DNA of 34,624 bases from CAZWDL01 sp964632995 (GCA_964632995.1 CAZWDL010000077.1:1-34624), one strand, 5' to 3'; positions 24,137 through 32,781 are shown, numbered from the stretch's first letter. Notes: a model not told the origin generated them from the letters alone. Numbers and translations: made by a program.

Positions 24137-25543
24137 ATGATTTCAAAAAACTTCAGCTCCTTCTATTTTGCCTTTTTCCTCTTACCATTCCTTTTTCAAA
24201 GTATTCACGGCGCCACCCAAAATAAAACAAACGGCGCCCCCAACATTGTCATTCTTTTTGCCGACGATCTGGGATACGGAGACCTCGGCGCCTTCGGACA
24301 CCCCACCATTCACACTCCCAACCTCGACCGAATGGCTGCCGAAGGTATGAAGCTGACCCAGTTTTACGTTCCCGCCACCGTCTGCACTCCCAGCCGGGCA
24401 GCCCTGGTCACCGGTCGCTACCCCGTACGCTCGGGTATGTGCAGCGATCAGCGAGCCGTTCTTTTCCCCGATTCGGAAGGCGGACTGCCGGCTTCCGAGC
24501 TCACCATCGCCGAGATACTAAAGGAGCAAGGCTATGCTACCGCCTGCCTCGGCAAATGGCACCTGGGTCACCTGCCCCCCTACCTGCCTACCCGCCACGG
24601 CTTCGATTACTATTTCGGAATTCCCTACTCGAATGATATGAGCCCAAGGCAAAACGACTGGGAAGGCGCACAAAAATTTCCCGAAATTCCGCTGATGGAA
24701 GGGGAAAAAGTTATCGACAACGAACCCGACCAGGGCCTGCTGACCCGGCGATACACCGAAAAGGCCATCGGTTTTATGAGAGAAAATCAAGACCAACCCT
24801 TTTTCGTTTATCTGCCCTATACGTTTCCACATGTACCGCTGTATGCCTCTCCGGAATTCAAGGGCGCCAGCCGCCGCGGTCTGTACGGCGATGTGGTAGA
24901 GGAGATCGACTGGAGTGTAGGAGAAATTATGAGCTTTCTAAAAACAAATGGATTGGCGGAAAACACGCTGGTCTTGTTCACCAGTGATAACGGCCCCTGG
25001 CTCGTCATGCAGAACCGTGGTGGATCCGCCGGTTTGTTCCACGAAGGTAAAGGCACCGCCTGGGAAGGCGGCGTTCGCGAACCCGCCCTCGCCTGGTGGC
25101 CCGGCGTCATCCCGGCGGGAAGCGTCTCGATGGCCCTGGCCAGCACCCTCGATTTTCTGCCCACCGCCGCCGCGCTCGCCGGCGCCGAATTGCCGAAGGG
25201 TCACGTACTTGACGGCTACAACCTCATGCCGCAACTGAAACAGGAAAAGGAATCGGTACGCGAGGCAATGTTTATCTATCTCGGCCAGACGCTCTACGCC
25301 GTCCGCAAGGGACCCTGGAAGATGCATTTCGTTACTATGAGCAAGCGCTACCAACCCGACAAGCGCGTCGTGAAAACCCATGATCCGCCCTTGCTCTTCA
25401 ACGTTGAAGAGGACCCTGGCGAACAGCACAACCTCGCTGAAGAACATCCGGATATTATCACCGAACTCACCCGGCTCGCCGAACAACACCTCAACAGTAT
25501 TGACGCTCCACCCACGCTGCTCAATGCCCGCATCGGAGAGTGA
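24137..25543 (+). CDS. Secreted sulfatase (arylsulfatase A-like, formylglycine-type)
   Basis: A 468-residue enzyme with a signal peptide (about 1-25, cleaved near IHG-ATQ). It has the sulfatase signature CTPSRAALVTGR with Cys83 (to be converted to formylglycine) and Arg87, the metal ligands Asp43-Asp44 in 'FADDLGYGD', Lys140-Trp-His142, His232, 'SDNG' (Asp284, Asn285) and Lys305 in 'HEGKGTAWEGGVREP'. It removes sulfate esters, typically from marine or host polysaccharides, in the periplasm. The open frame extends 23 codons upstream, but the ATG at 24137 gives the signal peptide. A formylglycine-generating or anaerobic maturase must be encoded elsewhere, since none is in the window. Confidence 0.92.
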   Translation: MISKNFSSFYFAFFLLPFLFQSIHGATQNKTNGAPNIVILFADDLGYGDLGAFGHPTIHTPNLDRMAAEGMKLTQFYVPATVCTPSRAALVTGRYPVRSGMCSDQRAVLFPDSEGGLPASELTIAEILKEQGYATACLGKWHLGHLPPYLPTRHGFDYYFGIPYSNDMSPRQNDWEGAQKFPEIPLMEGEKVIDNEPDQGLLTRRYTEKAIGFMRENQDQPFFVYLPYTFPHVPLYASPEFKGASRRGLYGDVVEEIDWSVGEIMSFLKTNGLAENTLVLFTSDNGPWLVMQNRGGSAGLFHEGKGTAWEGGVREPALAWWPGVIPAGSVSMALASTLDFLPTAAALAGAELPKGHVLDGYNLMPQLKQEKESVREAMFIYLGQTLYAVRKGPWKMHFVTMSKRYQPDKRVVKTHDPPLLFNVEEDPGEQHNLAEEHPDIITELTRLAEQHLNSIDAPPTLLNARIGE

Positions 25544-25618
25544 AAGGTTGAAAGTGCTCGGTTCAAGATTCAACAGTTGAAGCTTGTCCGAACTTCGAAC
25601 CGAGCACCTTCAACCTTT
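25543..25618. repeat. Long inverted repeat after the sulfatase gene
   Basis: Arms of about 25 nt (25543-25567 and 25593-25618) pair with a single mismatch and one bulge; the core is GTGCTCGGTTC with GAACCGAGCAC. The loop contains a second perfect palindrome, TTCAAC-A-GTTGAA. The stem begins on the last base of the sulfatase stop codon, so it may stabilise or end that transcript, but no T-run follows. Confidence 0.7.
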
Positions 25619-25854
25619 GAACTTTCCACATAATTAGATTGTATTCCTTTCTCTTTCGGGCTGTTGCCTGGGAAGGTTTATACTCGACGCAATAAGGTTT
25701 GAATGCTCAAATCTTTTCGGCGTCAATGTAATTTTACGTAAATCCTGGATAAATCCGAAGCTACTTTTTTGAAAATGCCTCTGGCAAAGGCAGTGCAAGC
25801 AGCTATCGATTATTAAAGACAATTACCCGAATTCACTATTTTAAAGGAAACTAC

Positions 25855-28098
25855 GTGCGAAAGATCCTGCTCATATTCGTTCTACTATGCAGCTTACCCG
25901 GGCTGACCCTGGCGCAGGAAACGCGAAAACGGCCCAAGCTGGGCATAGCCCTCAGCGGCGGCGGCGCTAAGGGCTTTTCACACATCGGTGTGCTGAAGGT
26001 CATGGAAGAAGCCGGTCTCGTACCCGATTACCTCACCGGAACGAGCATGGGCAGCATCGTAGGCGGTCTCTACGCGCTCGGCTATCCGGCCGACTCGCTG
26101 GAGGCCATTACGCGACGGCAGGACTGGAACCGCGTCCTCACCGATAACCTGCCCTTGCCGGAAGTTATCTTCGAGGAAAAGCAGTATTTCAAAAACCAGC
26201 TGATCGAACTGCCTTTTATCGACGGACAGGTCAAGCCGCCGGGCGGCCTGATTCAAGGACAGGAGATTGAACACCTGCTGGCCAACCTGACCCTGCCGGC
26301 TTACGCTACCGAAGATTTCAACCAACTACCAACCCCCTTTCACGCTATGGCGGTCGACCTATACTGGGGGGTGCCCGTCGAACTGACAGCAGGGTCACTG
26401 GCCGAAGCCATTCGCGCCAGCATGGCTATTCCCTCCGTCTTTACACCGGTACGACGCGATAGCCTCATCCTCGTCGACGGAGGCCTGATCCGCAATTTCC
26501 CCGTTCAGGAACTACGCGAGATGGGCGCCGACATTGTAATCGGCGTGCACTGCGGACCCCGCCGGGCCTCCATGGAAGAGCTCGAAGGTCTCACCGGCAT
26601 TATCCCTCAGGCCATGTTTCTCGGAAGCGTTCAGGATTCCGAAGCACAAATGGAATACCTCGATCTCTATGTAGAGCCCGATATCGATCCTTACGGCGCT
26701 CCCGATTTCGCCAGCGCCGATTCCATAATGGCGCGCGGTGAAGCTGAAGGCCGGCGGCACTTCCAGGCCTTCCAACGACTCGCCGACTCCCTCAACGCAC
26801 TCGGACCACCCCCGGCACGCCCGCTGCTCCGCTATCCGGAAAAGCTTTTTATCGACAGCATAGAGGTCAAAGGCAATTCCATCATTTCCGATGACGCTAT
26901 TCTCGGCTGGGCTAATATCGATGCTGGAACAGCTATTGCACCGAATGCCCTGGACCGGGCCATAGACAATCTTTATGGAACCAACTACTTCATTAAAATC
27001 AAATATAGCCTGCGGCGGGAAAACAACCGGAATATCCTGACTTTCGAAGCCGTTGAACGCGCCAATGCACTGATCAAAGGCTCGCTGATTTACGATACTT
27101 ATCACAATGTCGGACTGGCCTTTAACTTCACCCTGCGCAATCTGCTTGGCGCTAACTCGCGCCTGATGTTTGTCGGCAAACTGGCGACCAATTACCGGTA
27201 CAGCCTCTCTTATCTCAAATATCTCAATGAAGACCAAAACCTGTACCTCGACGCTTCCGTCCACTTTAACCGCGACCAGCTGCCGGTCATTCAGGAGGGG
27301 CGGCCCGTACAGGAAATTTCTCTGCAAGACCTGCCGGTCGATCTGCTGCTGTACAAAAGATTGCAGAAAAACCTGCGCTTCGGCATAGGTGCAGGGTGGG
27401 AGTCGCTTTCGCTAAAATCGGCCGTGGGTGAAGGTCCGGTATTCGACCGGCTGAACTACAACAACCTCAACCTCATCGGATCGCTGGAACTCAACAGCCT
27501 CAACAGCAATATCCTGCCCTCCTCCGGTACACACCTGCGATTCGAGGCAAGATTCGTTAATAATCTGGGGTACAGCGTCAATGGACTGGATACCGCTTTT
27601 TCCAACCCCGATTCCCTCTTCGGTTTTGATAATTACCCCAAGCTGAGCTTCCACTCGGACAGCTATCTTCCGCTGGGAGAAAGAGTCAGCCTTCGCCTTT
27701 CCCCCTTCGCGGGTATTCTCTGGGGCGCCGGCAATACTTACAGCGATTTCTTTCTGATGGGGTCTCCGGAAAGAGTCTCCCGCCGCTCCATCCCTTTCTT
27801 CGGGCTCGACCCTAACGAGTTTGCTGCTCAGGTCAGCCTGGGAACAGGTATCGGCCTGCAGTATTTTCTCTGGGACAACCTGATACTGGCAGCCGACTTT
27901 AACGCCGGCTTCTTTGCCGAACCCGAGGTGGGTAACGGCATCCCCAATCCCGACCGGTTCCTGGCCGGCGCGGGCCTGACCGCAGGCTATAATTCAATCC
28001 TGGGCCCAGTCAAACTGTCCGTCATGCTTCCCTTCAATACGGACGGCGCCATCCAGGATAAACTGAAGGTCTTCCTCTCCATTGGACACCGGTTTTAA
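25855..28098 (+). CDS. Patatin-like phospholipase with POTRA and Omp85 barrel (type Vd-like)
   Basis: A 747-residue outer-membrane protein. The GTG start gives MRKILLIFVLL, a signal peptide cut after LTLA (20). The patatin domain (about 27-310) has the oxyanion loop GGGAKG (35-40), nucleophile GTSMG with Ser64, and the catalytic Asp208 in 'VDGG'. A single POTRA-like domain (about 330-405, 'LFIDSIEVKGNSIISDDAIL') precedes an Omp85/surface-antigen barrel (about 410-747) ending in 'GHRF'. This matches the PlpD/type V-d architecture: a lipase exported by its own barrel. The stop is only 11 bp from the converging coaX stop. Confidence 0.93.
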   Translation: MRKILLIFVLLCSLPGLTLAQETRKRPKLGIALSGGGAKGFSHIGVLKVMEEAGLVPDYLTGTSMGSIVGGLYALGYPADSLEAITRRQDWNRVLTDNLPLPEVIFEEKQYFKNQLIELPFIDGQVKPPGGLIQGQEIEHLLANLTLPAYATEDFNQLPTPFHAMAVDLYWGVPVELTAGSLAEAIRASMAIPSVFTPVRRDSLILVDGGLIRNFPVQELREMGADIVIGVHCGPRRASMEELEGLTGIIPQAMFLGSVQDSEAQMEYLDLYVEPDIDPYGAPDFASADSIMARGEAEGRRHFQAFQRLADSLNALGPPPARPLLRYPEKLFIDSIEVKGNSIISDDAILGWANIDAGTAIAPNALDRAIDNLYGTNYFIKIKYSLRRENNRNILTFEAVERANALIKGSLIYDTYHNVGLAFNFTLRNLLGANSRLMFVGKLATNYRYSLSYLKYLNEDQNLYLDASVHFNRDQLPVIQEGRPVQEISLQDLPVDLLLYKRLQKNLRFGIGAGWESLSLKSAVGEGPVFDRLNYNNLNLIGSLELNSLNSNILPSSGTHLRFEARFVNNLGYSVNGLDTAFSNPDSLFGFDNYPKLSFHSDSYLPLGERVSLRLSPFAGILWGAGNTYSDFFLMGSPERVSRRSIPFFGLDPNEFAAQVSLGTGIGLQYFLWDNLILAADFNAGFFAEPEVGNGIPNPDRFLAGAGLTAGYNSILGPVKLSVMLPFNTDGAIQDKLKVFLSIGHRF

Positions 28099-28109
28099 GC
28101 GCCGAGCAA

Positions 28110-28877
28110 TCAAGAACCTATCTGCGCTTCGATCAACACCAGTCCTTCCAGCGTCAGCAAGCGGTCGATGGCGTCGAATTGTTTTTTCAGCGGCGTGAGC
28201 ACTTCCGAAAGGCCGCCGGTAGCGATTATTTTGATATCCTGCCCTACTTCCCAGCGAATCTGCCGGATGAGATGTTCCACCATGCCCGCGTAGCCGAGCA
28301 CCACCCCCGCCTGTATCGCTTCAATGGTATTCTGCCCCAGCGCCGACTGTGGAACTTCCAGGGGTACCTCCGGCAGTTGAGCCGCGTTCAAAAACAGGGC
28401 CTTGACCGCCGTGCGCAGACCGGGTGCGATGGCTACCCCCAGCACCTTCCCGTCGTCATCGAGTGTCGTAAAGGTGAGCGCCGTGCCGAAGTCGACAATC
28501 AGGCATTTCTGCCGAAAGCGATCGTAAGCCGCCACGGCGTTAGCCACCAGGTCGGTTCCCATCTCCACCGGATTGTGTACCTCAATCACCAGCCGGTTAT
28601 ACAGATCCGGTCCGACCCATAGCGGCTCCCGGCCCGTCAATTTGACTATCGTAGCGGAAAGCAACTCATTAATTTCCGGCGCCACGCTGCTGACCACCAC
28701 CCTTTGCAGATCAGGGCTACGCAGCCCCAGTTCCCGCAATTCCGCCTTGATCTTGGCGTTCCAGGAGCGGCGCAGCTTTTTTTCCTTCGAAGAGATGCGC
28801 CATATCCGCGCCCAGTTCTCCCCGTCGTATAACCCGAAGGTGATATCTGTATTGCCGGCATCTATAGCAAGTAACAT
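28110..28877 (-). CDS. coaX: Type III pantothenate kinase
   Basis: A 255-residue enzyme of the ASKHA fold that phosphorylates pantothenate, the first step of coenzyme A synthesis. Motifs: phosphate loop 'DAGNTDITFG' (6-15), 'GTDLVANAVAAYDR' (the usual 'GADR' region, with Leu after the Asp in place of Arg), and 'VDFGTALTF'. Length is as expected (about 245-260). It converges on the patatin gene with 11 bp between stop codons and diverges from the MBL-fold gene across 141 bp; I see no exact promoter box there. Confidence 0.94.
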   Translation of the reverse strand: MLLAIDAGNTDITFGLYDGENWARIWRISSKEKKLRRSWNAKIKAELRELGLRSPDLQRVVVSSVAPEINELLSATIVKLTGREPLWVGPDLYNRLVIEVHNPVEMGTDLVANAVAAYDRFRQKCLIVDFGTALTFTTLDDDGKVLGVAIAPGLRTAVKALFLNAAQLPEVPLEVPQSALGQNTIEAIQAGVVLGYAGMVEHLIRQIRWEVGQDIKIIATGGLSEVLTPLKKQFDAIDRLLTLEGLVLIEAQIGS

Positions 28878-29018
28878 GGTGGATTCATTTTTTTAGGAAA
28901 GATAGGGGAATTAATTACAGAATGAGACTGGCCCGGAGTGCAAATGATTGTTTTAAAAAACTTAAATTGTTGACCAACTCCAAACAGCAATGTTCATTAT
29001 GTGTTAACCCAAAGAACT

Positions 29019-29843
29019 ATGCGAGTCAAATTCTATGGCACCCGAGGCTCTATTCCTGTTTGCCATCCGGATTTTTTGGAATTCGGCGGGAACACCACCT
29101 GTATAAAAATCGAGTTTGGCCAAGGCGCTTTTACCATGCTGGATGCCGGAACGGGTATTCGCGAGCTGGGCCAGGAAATTATGCAAAGCCCGGAGTATCA
29201 AGCAAACAAGCAACTCTATATCCTTTTCACTCATTTTCACTGGGACCATATCCAGGGCTTTCCTTTTTTCTCCCCCGCTTATGACCAGGAAGCCACCATT
29301 CATATCCTCGCCCTTGGCCTCGGTCGTGAAATCAGCTGCCTGGAAGAAATATTCGCTACCCAGATGCAAAAGGAATTTTTTCCCGTACAGCTTGATAACA
29401 TGGGAGCTCACTTTAACTTTCTGCTCTACGACAAACCAATGGAGATGTTCGGGGATATCAAAGTGATGGCCCTGCGCCACCAGCATCCCGGCGGCGCTTA
29501 CAGTTATCGCATCGAGGAAGATGGCAAATCCATTGTTTTTTGTACAGATATAGAACACGGTGATGTAGTTGACGAAGAAGTAGTCAATTTCTGTCGCGGC
29601 GCCGATCTGCTCATTCACGATGCGCAATACACCAGCGAGGAACTGCGCAACCACCGGAACTGGGGACACAGCAGCTATAAGCAGGCCCTGGAAGTTGCAG
29701 AACGCGCCGAAGTAAAACGCCTCATCCTTACCCACCATGACCCTTCTCATTCGGATGCCTTCCTTGTGGAAAGAGAAAAAGAGTGCCGGCAACGATTTGA
29801 AGGGACACTGCTCGCCAGGGAGAACCTGGAGGTGGAAGTTTAA
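29019..29843 (+). CDS. MBL-fold metallo-hydrolase
   Basis: A 274-residue cytoplasmic protein with the metallo-beta-lactamase motif 'THFHWDHIQG' (His72, His74, Asp76, His77), a later 'HQHPGGAYSYRI', 'FCTDIEHG' (metal-bridging Asp) and 'ILTHHDPSHSD' (His). The N-terminal 'FYGTRGSIPV' and 'LDAGTGIRELG' are typical of the PhnP/RNase Z-like branch often acting on cyclic phosphodiesters. The actual substrate is unknown. The frame opens at a GTG at 29001; ATG at 29019 gives the conserved start 'MRVKFYGTRGS' and is preferred. Confidence 0.9.
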   Translation: MRVKFYGTRGSIPVCHPDFLEFGGNTTCIKIEFGQGAFTMLDAGTGIRELGQEIMQSPEYQANKQLYILFTHFHWDHIQGFPFFSPAYDQEATIHILALGLGREISCLEEIFATQMQKEFFPVQLDNMGAHFNFLLYDKPMEMFGDIKVMALRHQHPGGAYSYRIEEDGKSIVFCTDIEHGDVVDEEVVNFCRGADLLIHDAQYTSEELRNHRNWGHSSYKQALEVAERAEVKRLILTHHDPSHSDAFLVEREKECRQRFEGTLLARENLEVEV

Positions 29844-30055
29844 ATAGGAAAGAAGACGAACGTTTCGCGTGAGAAAAACAGGTAATTCTAACAAGTAGTT
29901 GAACAAAACCGCCCTTTTAGCTTGTTTAGATACAGGATGGTTTTCAAACTGCCCGGCAACTACGCCGCATATTTCACCAAGCCGGATGCTCATTTCCAAT
30001 TCAGCATAAGTCCTTTTCGAAGCAATTCATGACCAGTGAATTATCGGAGCGGTCA

Positions 30056-30087
30056 TTTGGTAATATCCATTGAATCGTTTACCTTTG
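30056..30087 (+). promoter_or_regulatory. Bacteroidota-type promoter for the first bS21 gene
   Basis: TTTG (30056-30059), 20 nt, then TACCTTTG (30080-30087): both boxes match the phylum consensus. Transcription would start near 30094, with a leader of about 44 nt. The rest of the 294-bp gap upstream holds nothing I recognise. Confidence 0.75.
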
Positions 30088-30137
30088 TGCGTCGTTTTTG
30101 AAAACTGCGATTCGCAAACTTTTTTAATTCGGAATTC

Positions 30138-30326
30138 ATGCTGATTATTGAAGTTAAAGACAACGAATCAATCGACCGGGCACTGCGCCGTTATAAGCGC
30201 AAGAGCCTGCAAACGGGCGTTGTCAAGGAACTGCGTCGCCGCCAGCATTTTATCAAACCGTCGGTAAGACGGCGCGATGAGACACTGAAAGCGGCTTTCA
30301 AGCAGAAAAAGTACAACGTACAGTAA
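30138..30326 (+). CDS. rpsU: 30S ribosomal protein bS21, copy 1
   Basis: A 62-residue basic protein beginning MLIIEVKDNESIDRALRRYK, typical of Bacteroidota bS21. It sits on the 30S platform near the 3' end of 16S rRNA. Position 54 is Phe (KAAF). There is no Shine-Dalgarno sequence before the ATG, only a T/A-rich leader. A perfect hairpin ACGTACA/TGTACGT (30316-30335) spans its stop codon. A second bS21 gene lies 307 bp downstream; the two proteins share 41 of 62 residues. Confidence 0.96.
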   Translation: MLIIEVKDNESIDRALRRYKRKSLQTGVVKELRRRQHFIKPSVRRRDETLKAAFKQKKYNVQ

Positions 30327-30576
30327 ATTGTACGTATCGGGAAGTTAGCCGTTTTCTCCAGGGAGGTGCTCACCACTGTTTCGGGAAAAAACGGCCACTT
30401 CCTCTCCGCATTCTCCGGAGCTGCCGATTTTGCCGCATTTTCCTTCCCATCTGCCACCAGGCATGAATACGCTACCGGGATAGCTCCGTTGCCGTTCCGC
30501 CACCAGCTGTTGAAGCAACTCCCCCTTTTGGTGTTGTTTTTTCCAAAGTGGAAATCAAATGATCAGATATACCGGG

Positions 30577-30615
30577 CGAAGAGAAGTCCTCTTCGTCAGC
30601 AGATACATTTTTTTT
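30577..30615 (+). promoter_or_regulatory. Hairpin plus T-run in the leader of the second bS21 gene
   Basis: CGAAGAG (30577-30583) pairs perfectly with CTCTTCG (30589-30595), and a run of eight T follows after 12 nt (30608-30615). It lies 19-57 nt before the second bS21 start codon, where it could be a weak attenuator or a protein-binding site for autoregulation. The gap between stem and T-run is long for a terminator. Confidence 0.35.
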
Positions 30616-30633
30616 AAATTTAAAATACAGCAA

Positions 30634-30822
30634 ATGCTAATTATTGAAGTAAAAAGTGGAGAATCCATTGATCGCGCGTTGAAACGCTACAAGCGTAAAC
30701 ACCGCCGGACAGGGCTCATCAAGGAAGTGCGCCGTCGTCAGCACTACACCAAGCCCTCGGTAGAACGCCGCAATGAGATTCAGAAAGCCACCTACAAGCA
30801 AGAGAAATACGGCACCGATTGA
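30634..30822 (+). CDS. rpsU: 30S ribosomal protein bS21, copy 2
   Basis: A 62-residue paralogue starting MLIIEVKSGESIDRALKRYK. It differs from copy 1 at 21 positions, mainly 23-25, 44-54 and the C-terminus, and has Tyr at position 54 (KATY), the residue also present in Flavobacterium bS21 as I recall it. The frame is open 25 codons upstream, but only the ATG at 30634 gives the family start. No Shine-Dalgarno sequence precedes it (AT-rich leader). No exact promoter box lies between the two genes, so it may be read through from copy 1 or have a non-consensus promoter. Confidence 0.95.
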   Translation: MLIIEVKSGESIDRALKRYKRKHRRTGLIKEVRRRQHYTKPSVERRNEIQKATYKQEKYGTD

Positions 30823-30855
30823 TCGTTCAACCGGTACCCGCGCAATAATGCTGAT

Positions 30856-30954
30856 CTCCGGAAGGTGAGTTATTTAAAAGCGTGAATTGTAATCGCTGGA
30901 CCAGATTACCGGGCGCATGCCCGATTGTCTTCCATGACATTACTCCTTCCGGAA
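30856..30954. repeat. Imperfect inverted repeat between bS21 copy 2 and the helicase
   Basis: TCCGGAAGG (30857-30865) is complementary to CCTTCCGGA (30945-30953), and pairing continues imperfectly inward (GAGTTAT with ATTACT). A compact hairpin CGGGC-GCAT-GCCCG (30910-30923) sits in the loop. It could end the bS21 transcript or belong to a structured leader of the helicase; there is no T-run. Confidence 0.5.
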
Positions 30955-31110
30955 ATAATCACGAAAACATCCGGGGCTTCGCTAATGCCTTTTGCATCCT
31001 TTTGAATTTTATCAATACGCAAAGGAACTAAATGGCGGCCACGAAAGTTTTCCTTTTTTTCATCGCGGGCACCGGACGTGAAACCGGCTCTCCCGCTCCA
31101 ACAGTTTTTA

Positions 31111-32781
31111 ATGCATTCATTTGAAGAGCTGGGCCTCTCCAAAGCCCTCGTCGAAGCCGTAAGTGAAATGGGCTTCGAAACACCAACCGCCATTCAAAAG
31201 ATGGCTATTCCCAAGCTTATCCAGTCTCCCTCCGATATGATCGCTCTGGCGCAAACCGGCACCGGCAAAACGGCTGCTTTCGGACTGCCCCTAATCGAAC
31301 AAATCGATACCGACCAGTCTCGTCCGCAGGGATTGATTCTGGCCCCGACCCGCGAACTGGCCCTGCAGATCACCGCCGAGCTGCAGCAATATGCTGCCAA
31401 GACGCCGGCCCTGCGCATCGCCACCGTTTACGGCGGCGCCGATATCCGCCGCCAAATCCGGCAGCTGAAGGACGGGGTGCACCTCGTTGTCGCTACCCCC
31501 GGCCGCCTCGTCGATCTCATCAACCGCAAGCGGATAGACCTCGAAGGGGTTCGCATCGCCGTCCTCGATGAAGCTGACGAAATGCTCAATATGGGATTCC
31601 GGGAAGACCTGGACATCATCCTGGAAAAAACGCCCACGGAAAAAGTGACCTGGCTGTTCTCGGCAACCATGTCCGCTGATGTGAAAAGTATCTCTCAGCG
31701 CTATCTGCGCGCACCCCTGGAAATTACCGCCGGCGATCGCAATTCCGCCAACAGCGATATCGAACACCAGTATATTCTGCTGAAGCGCGATCAAAAATAC
31801 GAAGCGCTGTGCCGCCTGCTGGACTACCACCCCGACTTTTTCGGGCTGCTGTTCTGCCGTACGCGACGCGATACCCTTCAGCTGGCCAGTCAACTGAGCA
31901 AAGACGGCTATCCGGCCGACGCCATCAATGGGGAGCTGTCACAGGCTCAGCGAGAACAGGTCATGGACCGCTTCCGCAATCGCCGGATAAAACTGCTGGT
32001 CGCTACGGATGTCGCCGCCCGCGGCCTCGATGTCGAAGACCTCTCTCACGTTCTGCATTTTAACCTGCCGGATGACATCGCTTTCTATACTCACCGCAGC
32101 GGACGCACCGGCCGCGCGGGCAAGCAAGGCACCTCTATCGCCCTGCTCACCCGCAAGGACCTATCGCAGGTGCGACAGATCGAAAAGCGCGTGAAAATTA
32201 AATTCGCTCAGGTGGAAGCTCCATCGGGATCCGCTATCCTGAAGCGCCACCTGGAAGAACGCCTGGAACACCTGGTCGATACCCCCGTTCGGGAAGATGT
32301 TCAACCGCTACTGCCCTCCCTTATGGATGCGCTGAAAGATCTTAGCAAAGAAGAAATTATCGCCAGAATGGCTTCTTCCGTGCTCAGTGACCTGGTGGAA
32401 CGCTATGAGGAAACCAATAAACTCAGCACTTCCTCAGCAGCAGCAGCAGCAGACGGACCTTCCAAGGTCTCTTACACCTCCTTGTTTATCAATGTAGGCA
32501 AAATAGACCGTCTCGATAAAGGATCCTTCCTGCGCATGGTTTGCGAAACTTCCGGCATTTCCGGTAGCTCAGTAGGAAGAATCAATCTGCAACAGAAGCA
32601 CTCCTATTTCGATGTAGAGGAATCCGTCGCCAAGCAGGTGATGGATGCCTTTAAGGATGCTGAACTGGAAGGACGCGCTCTGCGGGTGAATCCCGCTGAT
32701 GATAAAACCAGAAAAAGACCTTTCACTAAAAAGGATAAGAAGAAGCACCGGAAAGGGCGACGGAAAAACCAGTGGGCCTGA
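31111..32781 (+). CDS. DEAD-box ATP-dependent RNA helicase with DbpA-like RNA-binding domain
   Basis: A 556-residue helicase with the full motif set: Q motif (about 3-34), Walker A AQTGTGKT (47-54), APTREL (78-83), ATPGR (128-132), DEAD (153-156), SAT (184-186), ATDVAARG (298-305) and HRSGRTGRAG (328-337). A helical middle part, an alanine-rich linker (443-447, encoded by GCA repeats), a DbpA/CsdA-type RRM-like domain (about 455-528, 'SLFINVGKIDRLDKGSFLRM') and a Lys/Arg-rich tail follow. Architecture is that of DeaD/CsdA, which unwinds structured RNA in cold adaptation and ribosome assembly. GTG at 31078 would add 11 residues; ATG 31111 gives the conserved start. Confidence 0.93.
   Translation: MHSFEELGLSKALVEAVSEMGFETPTAIQKMAIPKLIQSPSDMIALAQTGTGKTAAFGLPLIEQIDTDQSRPQGLILAPTRELALQITAELQQYAAKTPALRIATVYGGADIRRQIRQLKDGVHLVVATPGRLVDLINRKRIDLEGVRIAVLDEADEMLNMGFREDLDIILEKTPTEKVTWLFSATMSADVKSISQRYLRAPLEITAGDRNSANSDIEHQYILLKRDQKYEALCRLLDYHPDFFGLLFCRTRRDTLQLASQLSKDGYPADAINGELSQAQREQVMDRFRNRRIKLLVATDVAARGLDVEDLSHVLHFNLPDDIAFYTHRSGRTGRAGKQGTSIALLTRKDLSQVRQIEKRVKIKFAQVEAPSGSAILKRHLEERLEHLVDTPVREDVQPLLPSLMDALKDLSKEEIIARMASSVLSDLVERYEETNKLSTSSAAAAADGPSKVSYTSLFINVGKIDRLDKGSFLRMVCETSGISGSSVGRINLQQKHSYFDVEESVAKQVMDAFKDAELEGRALRVNPADDKTRKRPFTKKDKKKHRKGRRKNQWA
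32435..32452 (+). repeat. CAG trinucleotide repeat in the helicase linker
   Basis: Six uninterrupted CAG units, read in the GCA frame as five alanines in the flexible linker between helicase core and RNA-binding domain. It could change length by slippage without frameshift. Confidence 0.8.

Noticed and set aside
23871..24140. Open frames (also 23638-23880) between the esterase and the sulfatase
   Set aside because: They run through the arms and hairpins of the long palindrome, and their products resemble no protein family.
28098..28110. A gene overlap or frameshift between patatin and coaX
   Set aside because: Both genes end normally with stop codons 11 bp apart on opposite strands; it is just a tight convergent junction.
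29004..29999. A 331-codon open frame antisense to the MBL-fold gene
   Set aside because: The sense strand has the intact metal-binding motif, and the antisense product looks like a shadow.
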